Shown one piece after another: positions 53,762 through 63,311 of a stretch of 64,000 nucleotides of DNA (its first letter is position 1; each line of letters begins with the position of its first letter). The notes under the pieces were generated by a model. It saw nothing but the letters and a program-made list of their open reading frames with translations. It made no database searches and had not been told where the DNA came from. The position numbers and the translations under genes were made by a program. The DNA is taken from positions 514,987-578,986 of the forward strand of contig NZ_SMDC01000002.1 of NCBI RefSeq assembly GCF_004343155.1, in the 5' to 3' direction. Source of the DNA: Marichromatium gracile (GTDB lineage Bacteria > Pseudomonadota > Gammaproteobacteria > Chromatiales > Chromatiaceae).

Positions 53762-54439
53762 ATGAAACAGCTGTTGAATCTGTTCGACCGTCTGCGCCGG
53801 CTCGACTGGGAGCGGTTGCTGGTGCGCACGGTGCTGGTGGCGACCCTGCTCGGGGGCGTCTACGTCTATCTGGTGGACTTCCATCCCGAGTGGTGGACGC
53901 AGGCGAAGCGTGAGGCACCGTCGCTGGCGCCGATCGGCCGTGTGGTGCATGCCCCGGAGGTCGTGCCGGCGGTAGAGACGCAGTCCGCCAGCGAGACGCC
54001 GGACGTCGATGCCGAGCCGGAAGCCTCGGCGCTGGTCGATGAGATCGAGCCGGCGCAGAGCGAGGAGACGGGTCGCGCCGCCGCTGTGGAGGTCGCCGCG
54101 CCCGACCCCGACGCCGAGACGCGCGATGACGACGGTGAGACGCTCGAGACGCTGACGGTGAAGACGGAGGCCGTCGAACCTGCGACCAGCGTCGACACGA
54201 GCACCGATCAGGCCGATACCTCCGGGGCGGCGGCGGATGGGGCCGTTGCCCTCGAGCCGACCGAGGACGCCGTCCCCGCCGCGCCCCCGGTCGCGCCGCA
54301 GACGCCCTGGTATCCGCCGCAGGGTTACTACCCGCCGCGTCATCCCGCCGCGCCCTATCCACCGCATGGCGGGATGCCGGCGCCCTATCCGCCGCACCAC
54401 CCGGTCCAGCACCCCCACCCGGGGGGCTGGGGGTATTGA
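53762..54439 (+). CDS. Hypothetical membrane-anchored protein, Pro/His-rich C-terminus
   Basis: The product is 225 aa; no family was recognised. One membrane helix lies at about residues 19-41 (ERLLVRTVLVATLLGGVYVY), after a basic N-terminus. A long acidic, disordered-looking middle (Glu/Asp/Ala/Thr) is followed by a C-terminal 45 residues rich in Pro, Tyr and His (PQGYYPPRHPAAPYPP ... HPHPGGWGY), which might bind metal or cell-wall material. It is convergent with the sucrose operon and has no operon partner. Confidence 0.65.
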   Translation: MKQLLNLFDRLRRLDWERLLVRTVLVATLLGGVYVYLVDFHPEWWTQAKREAPSLAPIGRVVHAPEVVPAVETQSASETPDVDAEPEASALVDEIEPAQSEETGRAAAVEVAAPDPDAETRDDDGETLETLTVKTEAVEPATSVDTSTDQADTSGAAADGAVALEPTEDAVPAAPPVAPQTPWYPPQGYYPPRHPAAPYPPHGGMPAPYPPHHPVQHPHPGGWGY

Positions 54440-54467
54440 GCCGATTCGCGTCGGTGTGTCGCCCGGC

Positions 54468-56441
54468 TCAGAGCTGGGCGCGTGCGCGCTGGTTGGTGAG
54501 CCAGTAGAAGTGGAACGGCGGGATCACCATGCGGTTGTTGAACAGCGCCGGTGACTCGCCGGTGATCAGGTCCTCGATCTGGCCCTGGCGGAACAGCCCG
54601 CGCTGATTGAGCACGTCGAGGTCGAGGAACTGCGGGTTGGCGTCGAAGTTGGCCGCCACCACCACCGCGCCGCTCTGCAGCGTCGGGTGGGCGCGCAGGA
54701 AGACGAACAGGTGCGGGTTGGCGACCTCGATCAGCTCGCGGTTGTTGAAATCGGCGAACGCCGGGGTGTGCTTGCGTACCTCGATCAGCTGTCTCAGCCC
54801 GTCGAAGATGCGTTGCTCGACCGTCCCCGGCTGATGGCGGCGCTCGGCGCGTCCCCAGTCGATGCGCGGGCGATGGATCCAGCGGCTGTCGCCGGCCTTG
54901 GTGGCGTCCTCGAGGAAGGAGTTGTCGTTGAGGGTGCCGAGCTCGTCGCCGTACCAGATCAGCGGGATGCCGCCGAAGGAGAGGATCATCGCGTGCAGGG
55001 TGAGGATCAGGTCGACGGCCTGGTCGATGGCCTGCTGATCGCCGCTCTCGAGCGCGGCCTCCAGCCCGGCGAGCGAGGCCAGCGCCCCGGAGATGCGCGC
55101 ATCCCCGGTCTTGGGGTTGACGCCGAAGGGGCGTCCGCGCCCCGGCGAGCCCGCGTAGACCCCGGTGAACCAGTCGATGAGGAAGCGCCGGTGGTGATAG
55201 GGATCGTAGTCGCTGGCGCGGATGTCGGCGTCGTCGAAGCCGAGCCCGATGTCGTCGTGACAGCGCACATAGTTCAGCCAGGTGGCGCGGTCGAGCTTGT
55301 GCGGCAGGCTCTGGATGCCCTGGTTGAGCAGCTTGGCGTTCTTGGTCGCCACCGCGTCCCACAGCAGTGCCATGAAGGTGGCGTTGTAGGCGATCTCGCA
55401 CTCCTTGGCGATCACCGCGTCCTCGCCGAAGTACTTGATGATCTCCGAGGGCGAGACGATCGCCTCGGCGATGAACAGCGGCCCCGGCGCGACCACCTGA
55501 CAGCAGTCCTTCATCAGTTGCAGGATCAGGTGCGCCTCGTGCTCGTTCTGCGAGGTGGTGCCGATCTTCTTCCACAGGAAGGCCACGGCGTCGAGGCGGA
55601 TGATGTCGGCGCCCTGGTTGATCCAGAACAGGATGATGTCGAGCATCTCGATGAACACCGCCGGGTTGGCGTAGTTCAGATCCCACTGGTAGTTGTTGAA
55701 GACGGTCATCACCCAGCGCTGCATCTCGGCGTCCCAGGTGAAGTTCCCCGGCGCGGTCTCGGGGAAGATCTCCGGCATGGTCGCCTCGAACATGTCGGGC
55801 ACGTCGCGGTTGGGGAAGGTGTAGTAGAAGTCCTGGAAGGCGCGCTCGCCGGCGCGCGCGCGTCGCGCCCAGTCGTGCTCGTCGGAGGTGTGGTTGACCA
55901 CCACGTCGAGGGTCAGCAGCATGCCGCGCTCGCGCATCCGCGCGCCGAGCGCGCGCACGTCCTCGACCGTGCCCATGCGCGGGTCGATGTCGCGGAAGTC
56001 GCTCACCGCATAGCCGCCGTCGCTCGCCCCCTGCGGACAGCGCAGGATCGGCATCACGTGCACCATGTTGACCCCGAGTTCCTGCAGATAGGGCAGGCGC
56101 TCGATCAGTCCCGGCAGGTTGCCGGCGAAGCCGTCGGCATAGAGCGCCATCCCCACCCACTGTTGGTCGAGAAACCAGTTGTGGTCGGCCTCGCGCGCCA
56201 TGTCGAGTTCCTTGAGCGGCGCCGGGCGCTCGATATAGGCGCGCGCCAGTCGCTCGGTGAGCCGGACCGTCTGCTCCTTGAAGTCCTGACGGTGCCCGTA
56301 GAGGTGCCCGAACAGCGAGTGAATGGCGTAGAAGTTCGCCCCCAGGCGGGTATAAAAGTGCCGGAGGTCCTCACGTCTGAGCTGATGACTGAAGGCATCG
56401 AGGATGTCGTTCAGCAGGGCGTGTGAAACCTGTTCGTACAT
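54468..56441 (-). CDS. ams: Amylosucrase (GH13)
   Basis: The product is 657 aa, close to Neisseria amylosucrase (about 630). The catalytic nucleophile is D284 (IIRLDAVAF), the acid/base E326 (LFIAEAIVSP) and the third acid is in RCHDDIG. The N-terminal helical domain (YTRLGANFYAIHSLFGHLYG) is present. It transfers glucose from sucrose to an alpha-glucan, releasing fructose, so it links sucrose breakdown to glycogen. It is the last gene of sps-spp-fruK-ams. Confidence 0.9.
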   Translation of the reverse strand: MYEQVSHALLNDILDAFSHQLRREDLRHFYTRLGANFYAIHSLFGHLYGHRQDFKEQTVRLTERLARAYIERPAPLKELDMAREADHNWFLDQQWVGMALYADGFAGNLPGLIERLPYLQELGVNMVHVMPILRCPQGASDGGYAVSDFRDIDPRMGTVEDVRALGARMRERGMLLTLDVVVNHTSDEHDWARRARAGERAFQDFYYTFPNRDVPDMFEATMPEIFPETAPGNFTWDAEMQRWVMTVFNNYQWDLNYANPAVFIEMLDIILFWINQGADIIRLDAVAFLWKKIGTTSQNEHEAHLILQLMKDCCQVVAPGPLFIAEAIVSPSEIIKYFGEDAVIAKECEIAYNATFMALLWDAVATKNAKLLNQGIQSLPHKLDRATWLNYVRCHDDIGLGFDDADIRASDYDPYHHRRFLIDWFTGVYAGSPGRGRPFGVNPKTGDARISGALASLAGLEAALESGDQQAIDQAVDLILTLHAMILSFGGIPLIWYGDELGTLNDNSFLEDATKAGDSRWIHRPRIDWGRAERRHQPGTVEQRIFDGLRQLIEVRKHTPAFADFNNRELIEVANPHLFVFLRAHPTLQSGAVVVAANFDANPQFLDLDVLNQRGLFRQGQIEDLITGESPALFNNRMVIPPFHFYWLTNQRARAQL

Positions 56442-56510
56442 GCATGCTCCAGATGGACGGGGGCGTGTCCGCCCGGGTCTCGGCGACCGGACGGGCGGCT
56501 GGCGCTCGGG

Positions 56511-57440
56511 TTAGGTGGTTAGTCCCCAGCGCTCGATGAACGGCTGGTAGAGCTCCGGCTCGGCGGCGGTGGCGCCGCGCTGGGCGACGATACGCGAGGC
56601 GAAGGCCTGGGCGCGCTCGAGGGTGGCCTGCAGCGGCCAGTCCTGGAGCAGTCCGAGGATGGTCACTGCGGCGAAGGCATCGCCCGCGCCGACGGTGTCG
56701 ATGACCTCCTGCGCCGGCTGCGGGGCGACGTGGACCGGTGCCGTGTCGACCCCGAGTCCGAGCGCCCCGTCGCCGCCGAGTGTGACCAGCAGTCCACTGA
56801 GCCGGTGACGCTCGAGAAAGGCGCGGGCGCGGCTGGCCAGCGGGGTGTCGGCATCGGTGTCGGCGTCGTCGAGCAGCACCAGCTCGTCGTGGTTGAGCTT
56901 GGCCCAGTCGGCCGCGCCGATCAGCGCCAGGGTCTGCTCGCGTGACCACCAGGGATCGCGCAGATTGACGTCGACGAAGACCTGATCGACCCCGGCGCTG
57001 CGGACCCCCTCCAGCGCCGCGCGGGCGTCGGCGTGACGCAGCGCCAGGGTGCCGTGATAGAGCAGGCCGCAGGGGGCTGGCTCGGAGGCCGCGCGCACGT
57101 GGTCGTAGGCGCAGTCGGCGACGATGTCGTAGCTCGGCTCGCCGCGCTCGAGGCTGACCTCGACCCGCCCGGTGGGGTGTGCGGGGGCGGTCTGCAGTGC
57201 GCCGGTGTCCATCCCCCAGTCGGCCATGGCGGCGCGCACCCGCGCGCCCTCGGCGTCGGCGCCGACGGCACTGACGAAGCGCGGGTCGGCGCCGAAGGCC
57301 TGGAGGTGCCAGGCGACGTTGAAGGGGGCGCCGCCGAGGACCTGACGACCGTCTGGGAAGTGGTCGAACAGGACCTCGCCGAAGATACAGAGTGGCGATG
57401 TGTGCACGATAGCGGGCTCCTCGCTGGAGGGTTCGTTCAC
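56511..57440 (-). CDS. fruK: Fructokinase (PfkB family)
   Basis: The product is 309 aa, a PfkB-type kinase with GGAPFNVAWHLQAFGADPRF near the start and the catalytic motif DTVGAGDAFAAV (D254). It phosphorylates the fructose released by amylosucrase, returning it to sucrose-phosphate synthesis. The start is a GTG at 57440 overlapping the spp stop (GTGA). The substrate call depends on the operon context. Confidence 0.87.
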   Translation of the reverse strand: MNEPSSEEPAIVHTSPLCIFGEVLFDHFPDGRQVLGGAPFNVAWHLQAFGADPRFVSAVGADAEGARVRAAMADWGMDTGALQTAPAHPTGRVEVSLERGEPSYDIVADCAYDHVRAASEPAPCGLLYHGTLALRHADARAALEGVRSAGVDQVFVDVNLRDPWWSREQTLALIGAADWAKLNHDELVLLDDADTDADTPLASRARAFLERHRLSGLLVTLGGDGALGLGVDTAPVHVAPQPAQEVIDTVGAGDAFAAVTILGLLQDWPLQATLERAQAFASRIVAQRGATAAEPELYQPFIERWGLTT

Positions 57441-58303
57441 AGGGCCGGCGGTCCGGCGGGTGTCTCCGGGGCCGCGAGCAGTCGTTCGGCCAGCTCGGGG
57501 TGGAAGTGCGCCACCCCCTCGAGGATTCCGGCCGCATAATGGCCGTTCAATCCCTGCCAGCCGCCGCGTGCGCAATACAGCCGCGTCGGGTCGGCGCAGC
57601 CCTGCCGCGCCTCGGCGCGCACCTCGGGGTGGGCGTTGGCCACCAGCACCGCCGGGATCGCGCTGATCAGCACCTCGAGGTCGTTGCCGCTGTCGCCGGC
57701 GAACACCGTGGTCGCGACGTCGCGGCCGAGTCGCTGCATCAGGAACTCGACGGCATGGTACTTGGTCGCGTTGGCCGGTAACAGGTCGAGCAGTCCGCAA
57801 CCGGCCGCCTCGTCGACGCTCCACACCAGGCTGGCGCGGATGTCGCGCGCCTCGAGCCGCTCGCGCATCCGTGCGCGCAGCGCCTCGACATCGAGGCGCG
57901 CCGGGGTGAAGTAGCTCAGCTTGAACGGGCCTTGGCGGTCGTCGGGTTGCGGGCTGAGTTCGGCGATATCGGCGAACAACGGTCGCAGCGCCGCGGCGTG
58001 CGCGCCGCCCCAGTCGGCGCCGATCAGACGCTGCCACTCGACGATCGGTTGCCAGTCCCCGCCGTCGAGGCCATGGATGCTGGTGCCGACGTCACCGACC
58101 ACATAGTCCGGCATCGGCAGATCGTAGTCGGCGATCGCCGCTTCGACCAGTGCGCGATGGCGTCCGCTGACATAGGCGAGGGTGACCTCGGGCAGCGCCG
58201 CCAGCCGGCGGAACCAGGGGCGGGCGGCGGGCGACTCGGGTTCGGCGCCGTTGGGGATCAGGGTGCGGTCGAGATCGGTGCACAGCAGCAACGGGCTGCT
58301 CAT
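57437..58303 (-). CDS. spp: Sucrose-phosphate phosphatase
   Basis: The product is 288 aa, a HAD hydrolase of the SPP/Cof type: motif I LLLCTDLDRTLI with D10 and D12, a C1/C2-type cap, and motif IV GDSGNDLEVL. It hydrolyses sucrose-6-phosphate to sucrose. The start at 58303 is preferred to 58315, because GGAGG then lies at a good distance upstream. It lies second in the operon, following a 10-bp hairpin. Confidence 0.9.
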   Translation of the reverse strand: MSSPLLLCTDLDRTLIPNGAEPESPAARPWFRRLAALPEVTLAYVSGRHRALVEAAIADYDLPMPDYVVGDVGTSIHGLDGGDWQPIVEWQRLIGADWGGAHAAALRPLFADIAELSPQPDDRQGPFKLSYFTPARLDVEALRARMRERLEARDIRASLVWSVDEAAGCGLLDLLPANATKYHAVEFLMQRLGRDVATTVFAGDSGNDLEVLISAIPAVLVANAHPEVRAEARQGCADPTRLYCARGGWQGLNGHYAAGILEGVAHFHPELAERLLAAPETPAGPPAL

Positions 58304-58360
58304 CGTGTCCTCCATGGGAGACGTCGAGTGGCCGGTGGGTCTGCGGCCATTGGCTGAGGG

Positions 58361-58386
58361 GCGTCACCGCCTCGGTGCGGTGACGC
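58361..58386 (-). terminator. Intercistronic hairpin between sps and spp
   Basis: GCGTCACCGC and GCGGTGACGC form a perfect 10-bp stem with a six-base loop, starting 13 bases beyond the sps stop. There is no T-run. It probably stabilises the upstream message or attenuates read-through. Confidence 0.5.
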
Positions 58387-58399
58387 CGGGACGGTGGGG

Positions 58400-60553
58400 T
58401 CAGCTCGGCTCGGGTGTCCCCATCGGTTCCTCGGGGATGGCGCAGGCGCCGAAGAAGTCGTAGTGCTCGACCGCCTCGATGATGCCGAGGGCGTGGGCCT
58501 GCTCGGCGAAATAGATGTTGTCCATCTCCTCGAGTTGGGAGAGCTCCTCGTGATGGCGGTTGGCGACCACCACCGCCAGGGTGTTGCCGCGCATCATGTC
58601 CTCGTCGGCCCCGGAGCCGCCGGCCACCAGTACGTGCTCCAGCGGGATGCCGAAGCGGTGGGCGACATAGCGCAGCGCCTGTCCCTTGCTGGCGCGGGTC
58701 GGGATGATGTCGAGGAACTGGCCGAAGGCGTGGACCACGTTGACGGTCAGCTCCTGGGTGCGCAGCAGGGTGGCGATCTCCTCGACCGAGGGCGCGATCG
58801 TGGGGTCGTAGTGGAAGGAGATCTTGAACCGGCTCTGCTCGCCGCGCGCCTGCGGGATCAGCCCGGGGATGTCGGCAAGCGCGCGGCGCACCGCCCTGGG
58901 CTTCCACTGGTGGTCGACGTGCTCCTGCCAGTAGGCGTCGGGGACCAGTCGGGCGCTGTAGTGGATCTCGGTGCCGAGGCTGGTGATGAGCACGTCGGGG
59001 ATCGGCAGGCCGTGGCGCTTGAGCTCGGTGAGCAGCGAGTCGAGCCGGCGCCCGGTGGCGATGCCGAAGTTGGTGCAGCGACGGTTGGCGCGCATCATCG
59101 CGGCGAAGCGCTCCACCCCCTCGGGGTTGCCGAGCAGGCTCTGGTCGAGATCGGTGAACAGCGCGCGGTCGCGATAGATCATGCTGCGGCGCATCGGCGG
59201 GGTGTCGGGCAGCGGCTCGCGCTGTTCGGCGAGCGGCTCGATGCGCTGCCGGTAGGCGGCGGCATGGGCCTGCCAGGAATAGTGTTCGCGTACCCCGGCC
59301 AGACCCTTGCGCGAGTAATCCTGCCAGGTCTTGCGATCCCCGAGGATCTTCAACAGGGCGTCGGCGATCGCCTCGCGATCGAGCGGATCGACGAGGATGC
59401 CGTTGTCGCAGTTGCCGATGATGTCGACCGGTCCGCCGTTCTCGGTGGCCACCAGCGGCAGCCCGGTGGCGGCGGCCTCGAGCAGCGTCAGACCGAAGGG
59501 TTCGGTGAGCGCCGGGTTGATGAAGACGCCGCCGGAGCGCGCCACCATGCGGTAGATCTCGGGCACCTGATCCGGGGTGTGATGCTTGGGGATGGCGACC
59601 TTGCCGAAGAGGTCGTAGGCATCGACGGTGATCAGCAGGTCGGTGAGCACGGTGCGCGCGCCCTCGTCGAGCTCGCGGATGTCATCGCGATTGCCCGCCA
59701 CCACCAGCAGGTTGGCGCATGCCTGCAAGGCCGGCGACTCGCCGTAGGCCTCGACCAGGGCGATGATGTTCTTGCGGTGATCGGCGCGGGAGAGGGCGAG
59801 GATGAGCGGCTTGCCGGGATCGTCGAGGAAGCGCTCGATCTCGGCGGCGAAGGCGGGCTTGGGGTCTTTCGGGCCGGGCGGATGGAACTGCTTGAGATTG
59901 GTGCCGGGCGGGATGACCTCCATGCGCTCGGGCTGATAGTAGTCGTAGAGCGCGTACTGCTCCTCGATCTCGTGATGGGTGCTGGTGATCACCAGATCGG
60001 CGGTGGCGAGCACCGATTCCTCGGCATCGATGCGGCGCACCATGTTGTAACGGGCATCGATCTGCTCGCCGTCGAGACCGCTGGCGAGCAGCCGCTGGCG
60101 CTTGTCGCGCCCGAGCGAATGACCGGTGTGGACCAGCGGCGCGCCGGTCAGGTTGGCCAGTCGCACCCCGACATAGCCGGCATCGGCATAGTGACTGTGG
60201 ACGATGTCCGGCCAGCGGTTGAGTTCGTGGAGATGGACGCTGAGGTTGTCGACAAAGCTGTCGAGATGGTCCCAGAGCTGTTCCTTGGGGAGGTATTCAT
60301 CGGGGCCGGCCTCGATGCGCACGATCCGCACCTTGTCGTCGAGCTGCTCGATCGGCTCGGCATAATCGGGGCTGACCGCCGGATCGCGCACCAGACGGGT
60401 CACCAGGTCGACCTGTGAGACATCGTCGCGCTCGCCCAGCGCGCGGGCGAGATCGACCACGTACTTGGTCTGACCGCCGGTGTCGGCGTCGCGCCCGAGT
60501 TCGAGGTCATGGCCGCGGATGAGACCGTGGATACTGAGTAGCAGGATATACAT
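58400..60553 (-). CDS. sps: Sucrose-phosphate synthase with C-terminal HAD domain
   Basis: The product is 717 aa. The N-terminal half is a GT4 glycosyltransferase (MYILLLSIHGLIRGHDLELG, DTGGQTKYVVDLARAL, EPFGLTLLEAAATGLPLVAT). The C-terminal 230 residues are an SPP-like HAD domain (LFTDLDQSLLG ... GGSGADEDMM). It forms sucrose-6-phosphate from UDP-glucose and fructose-6-phosphate. The start at 60553 is chosen because the Rossmann strand begins directly after it; the ribosome-binding site is poor. It is the first gene of the operon. Confidence 0.92.
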   Translation of the reverse strand: MYILLLSIHGLIRGHDLELGRDADTGGQTKYVVDLARALGERDDVSQVDLVTRLVRDPAVSPDYAEPIEQLDDKVRIVRIEAGPDEYLPKEQLWDHLDSFVDNLSVHLHELNRWPDIVHSHYADAGYVGVRLANLTGAPLVHTGHSLGRDKRQRLLASGLDGEQIDARYNMVRRIDAEESVLATADLVITSTHHEIEEQYALYDYYQPERMEVIPPGTNLKQFHPPGPKDPKPAFAAEIERFLDDPGKPLILALSRADHRKNIIALVEAYGESPALQACANLLVVAGNRDDIRELDEGARTVLTDLLITVDAYDLFGKVAIPKHHTPDQVPEIYRMVARSGGVFINPALTEPFGLTLLEAAATGLPLVATENGGPVDIIGNCDNGILVDPLDREAIADALLKILGDRKTWQDYSRKGLAGVREHYSWQAHAAAYRQRIEPLAEQREPLPDTPPMRRSMIYRDRALFTDLDQSLLGNPEGVERFAAMMRANRRCTNFGIATGRRLDSLLTELKRHGLPIPDVLITSLGTEIHYSARLVPDAYWQEHVDHQWKPRAVRRALADIPGLIPQARGEQSRFKISFHYDPTIAPSVEEIATLLRTQELTVNVVHAFGQFLDIIPTRASKGQALRYVAHRFGIPLEHVLVAGGSGADEDMMRGNTLAVVVANRHHEELSQLEEMDNIYFAEQAHALGIIEAVEHYDFFGACAIPEEPMGTPEPS

Positions 60554-61076
60554 CGTCGTTCGGGCCCATTCGAGTTCGGTGCCGTACCCGTGGCCGTGGC
60601 TGGCGGGGCCGCGAGGCGGCCGCGGTCGTCGCGGTAGGTGGCGTCCCCCCACCCGGGTGCGGCGTATTGAGATGATGCATGGACGACGGATGGATCGGGA
60701 AAGCGCACTTGCGGTGCAAATGCGGTTTCCGGATCGCCCATGACACGTCCGCGCGCCGGGACGGGGACATGACATGAGGGGCTCCCGTGTTGCGCACCCT
60801 CCGGGTGCGCGGGCGAGATCAGACGCCCGGGTCGCGGCGACCTCGGCGTCCATCATTCCGACCGTAGTGGGGCGGATGCAGAGGACGACCGCTTCCCCTA
60901 AGGTAAAGGACTCAAGGGCCGATTCCAAATCAGGCCCGGCGGGGTCGGGCCGCTCGGGTGCCGCAGATCGGGGCGCGATGCGCACGATGTCGCACCTGCC
61001 GGAGCAAGGCGTCAGGCGACTTGAGCTGCGCAATACTGGCCCCATCGTTTAGCTGTCAACCGAAGGAGCAAGATCG
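60554..61076. other. 523-bp divergent gap between sps and the SDR gene
   Basis: No gene is seen. GCGCACCC-TCC-GGGTGCGC (60792-60810) is a perfect 8-bp stem-loop near the middle. No -35/-10 pair could be fixed for sps, whose osmotic control would be expected here. Confidence 0.4.
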
Positions 61077-61790
61077 ATGTCGGATTCACCCATCGCCGTG
61101 GTCACCGGCGCCTATCGCGGTCTCGGTCACGAGGTCTGTCGCCAACTCGCCCGCCAGGGCTACCGTGTGGTGCTCACCGCGCGGCGCGCCGATCGCGGCG
61201 AGGCCGCCGCCGAGGGGCTGCGCGCCGAGGGGCTCGACGTGCGCTTCCACGTCCTCGACGTCACCGATCTCGACTCCGTCCAGGCACTGGCCGACTACGT
61301 CCGTGACACCTTTGGTCAGCTCGATGTGCTGGTCAACAACGCCGGCATCTTCCCCGACCCGCCGCCCGGCTCGGGCGCCGAGGGCGTCTTCTCGACCGAT
61401 GTCGACACCCTGCGTCGTGGTCTCGAGACCAATACGCTGGCCCCGCTGCTGCTGTGTCAGGCATTGATCCCGCTGATGCATGAGCGGGGACGCGTGGTCA
61501 ATGTCTCCTCCGGGCTCGGCCAGCTCGCCGAGATGGACGGCGGCATCCCCGGCTACCGCATCTCCAAGACCGCGCTTAACGCCGTCACCCGCATCTTCGC
61601 CGCCGAGCTTGCCGAGACCGGGGTCAAGGTCAACTCGGTCTGTCCGGGTTGGGTACGCACCGAGATGGGCGGACCTCAGGCCGAGCGCTCGATCGAGGAG
61701 GGCGCCCGCGGCATCGTCTGGGCCGCGACCCTGCCCGATGATGGTCCGAGTGGCGGGTTCTTCAGGGATGGCAACGCCATCGACTGGTGA
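61077..61790 (+). CDS. Short-chain dehydrogenase/reductase
   Basis: The product is 237 aa, a classical SDR: cofactor motif TGAYRGLG (10-17), NNAG, and catalytic Y160-x3-K164 (GYRISK). The family resembles carbonyl reductases with an NADPH preference; the substrate is unknown. AAGGAG precedes the ATG. It stands alone. A GCCGCCGGG/CCCGGCGGC hairpin follows (61798-61821). Confidence 0.85.
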   Translation: MSDSPIAVVTGAYRGLGHEVCRQLARQGYRVVLTARRADRGEAAAEGLRAEGLDVRFHVLDVTDLDSVQALADYVRDTFGQLDVLVNNAGIFPDPPPGSGAEGVFSTDVDTLRRGLETNTLAPLLLCQALIPLMHERGRVVNVSSGLGQLAEMDGGIPGYRISKTALNAVTRIFAAELAETGVKVNSVCPGWVRTEMGGPQAERSIEEGARGIVWAATLPDDGPSGGFFRDGNAIDW

Positions 61791-62213
61791 GGATATCGCC
61801 GCCGGGCTTTGCCCCGGCGGCTGGCGCTGCGTCCGTGGACGACTGCGGCTCGACGCAGGGTGAGAGAGCAGCCGCCGCACCGCGGTGTCGCCGGGGAGAA
61901 GGCTGAGCGGGGGCGTGCACGCTCGTCGCCATCCAGCCCGGCGCTGCGATGCGATCCCGGGCGTGCCGATCCGTGCATTCCTGTCTCCGCGTCGGGCGGT
62001 GCATGAACGAGCGAATACACTACAATCATTCGACGCCTCGGCGCATGAATCCGTCGTTTTCGGATGAGCGCCGAGCGTGCTCAGTGCCCTGACCTCACGC
62101 CAGGGCGTTGCTCATCATCATTCAAGTGCCACTGCACGAACGCGCTGTCTCGGATCCGTGACGACAAGGCCGCCGTCAATCGCTGCCGATCATCGATGAG
62201 TTTGGGGGTGCTT
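61791..62213. promoter_or_regulatory. 423-bp leader before the sulfotransferase with a large hairpin
   Basis: No gene is seen. TACAAT (62021-62026) could be a -10; its -35 is poor. Just downstream, at 62037-62075, CTCGGCGC...GCGCCGAG and ATCCG...CGGAT fold into a two-part stem-loop that would lie in the transcript leader, about 140 bases before the ATG at 62214. Confidence 0.4.
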
Positions 62214-63311
62214 ATGGACAAGCTGCCTGAGTCGGTCTTGTTTTTCACCCGTACCCGGCGGGTGATGACGCCACTCTATCGCGCGTTGAGCAAGATCGAG
62301 AGCCGGCTGCTGAGATCGCGGCTGAAGCGGATCGATATCATCAAGCCCATCTATATCACTGGGCTGCCTCGGTCGGGGACGACCATCCTCCTGGAGATGC
62401 TGGCCCAACACCCCGCAGCGGCCAGTCATCGCAACTATCAATACGTACAGCCCTATCTGCCTTATTGGCTGGATCGGATCTACCCGCTGGTGCCCCTGGG
62501 TGAGGATCGCCCCTTCGAGCGCGTGCACAAGGACAAGTTGACCGTGACTCGAACGAGTCCTGATGTGGTCGAGGAAATCTTCTGGGCGACCTTCTTTCCC
62601 TCCATCCATGATGAGTCAGGCTCATCGGTGCTCGATGAGAAGACCCGTCATCCGGACTTCGAACGCTTCTATCGCAACCACATCAAGAAGATGCTGCTGA
62701 GTCGCGGCGCCTGTCGTTATCTGGCCAAGAACAACTACAACTTCAGCCGTACCGGCTATCTCTCGAAGTTGTTTCCGGACGCAAGGTTTGTTTTCGTCAT
62801 CCGTGATCCTGTCCATCATGTTGCTTCCTACCTGAAGCAGGACCTTTTGTTCAATAAACTGAATGACGAGGATCCGCGTTGGCAGGATTATCTCTGTGGT
62901 CTTGGTCATCGCGAGTTCGGCCCGGCAAGGTCCATCATCAATCTTGGTGATGATGGTCTCGTCAAACAGATCTCAGAGGCGTGGCGGGCCGGGCAGGTCG
63001 TGCAGGCGTGTGCCCGTTACTGGAATGCGGTCTATCTGGACATCGATGCAAGACTCCGGGCCGACAAGGACCTCGCTGCGCGCTCGCTGGTGTTGCGCTA
63101 CGAGGATCTCTGTCGAGACTCCGCAAATCAGATCGATCGTCTGCTGGAGTGCTGCGAGCTGGATCCCGAGCCCTTCGCCAAGACCAAGGCCCGCTATATG
63201 CAACGCCTGGTCGAGCCAACCTACTATCGTCCCGACTTCAACGATTCAGAGTTGTCGATGATTGCCGAGCTGACCGGCCCCGCCGCTGAGCGCTATGGCT
63301 ATGCCGGCTGA
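62214..63311 (+). CDS. Sulfotransferase-family protein
   Basis: The product is 365 aa. The 5'-phosphosulfate-binding loop GLPRSGTT is at residues 50-57, and a 3'-phosphate-binding segment is likely at VFVIRDPVHHVASY. Such enzymes transfer sulfuryl groups from PAPS to carbohydrates, lipids or proteins. Base composition is lower in GC than the neighbours, suggesting transfer. The start at 62214 has GGGGGTG upstream; an ATG at 62196 is a weaker alternative. The stop overlaps the convergent transposase gene. Confidence 0.82.
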   Translation: MDKLPESVLFFTRTRRVMTPLYRALSKIESRLLRSRLKRIDIIKPIYITGLPRSGTTILLEMLAQHPAAASHRNYQYVQPYLPYWLDRIYPLVPLGEDRPFERVHKDKLTVTRTSPDVVEEIFWATFFPSIHDESGSSVLDEKTRHPDFERFYRNHIKKMLLSRGACRYLAKNNYNFSRTGYLSKLFPDARFVFVIRDPVHHVASYLKQDLLFNKLNDEDPRWQDYLCGLGHREFGPARSIINLGDDGLVKQISEAWRAGQVVQACARYWNAVYLDIDARLRADKDLAARSLVLRYEDLCRDSANQIDRLLECCELDPEPFAKTKARYMQRLVEPTYYRPDFNDSELSMIAELTGPAAERYGYAG

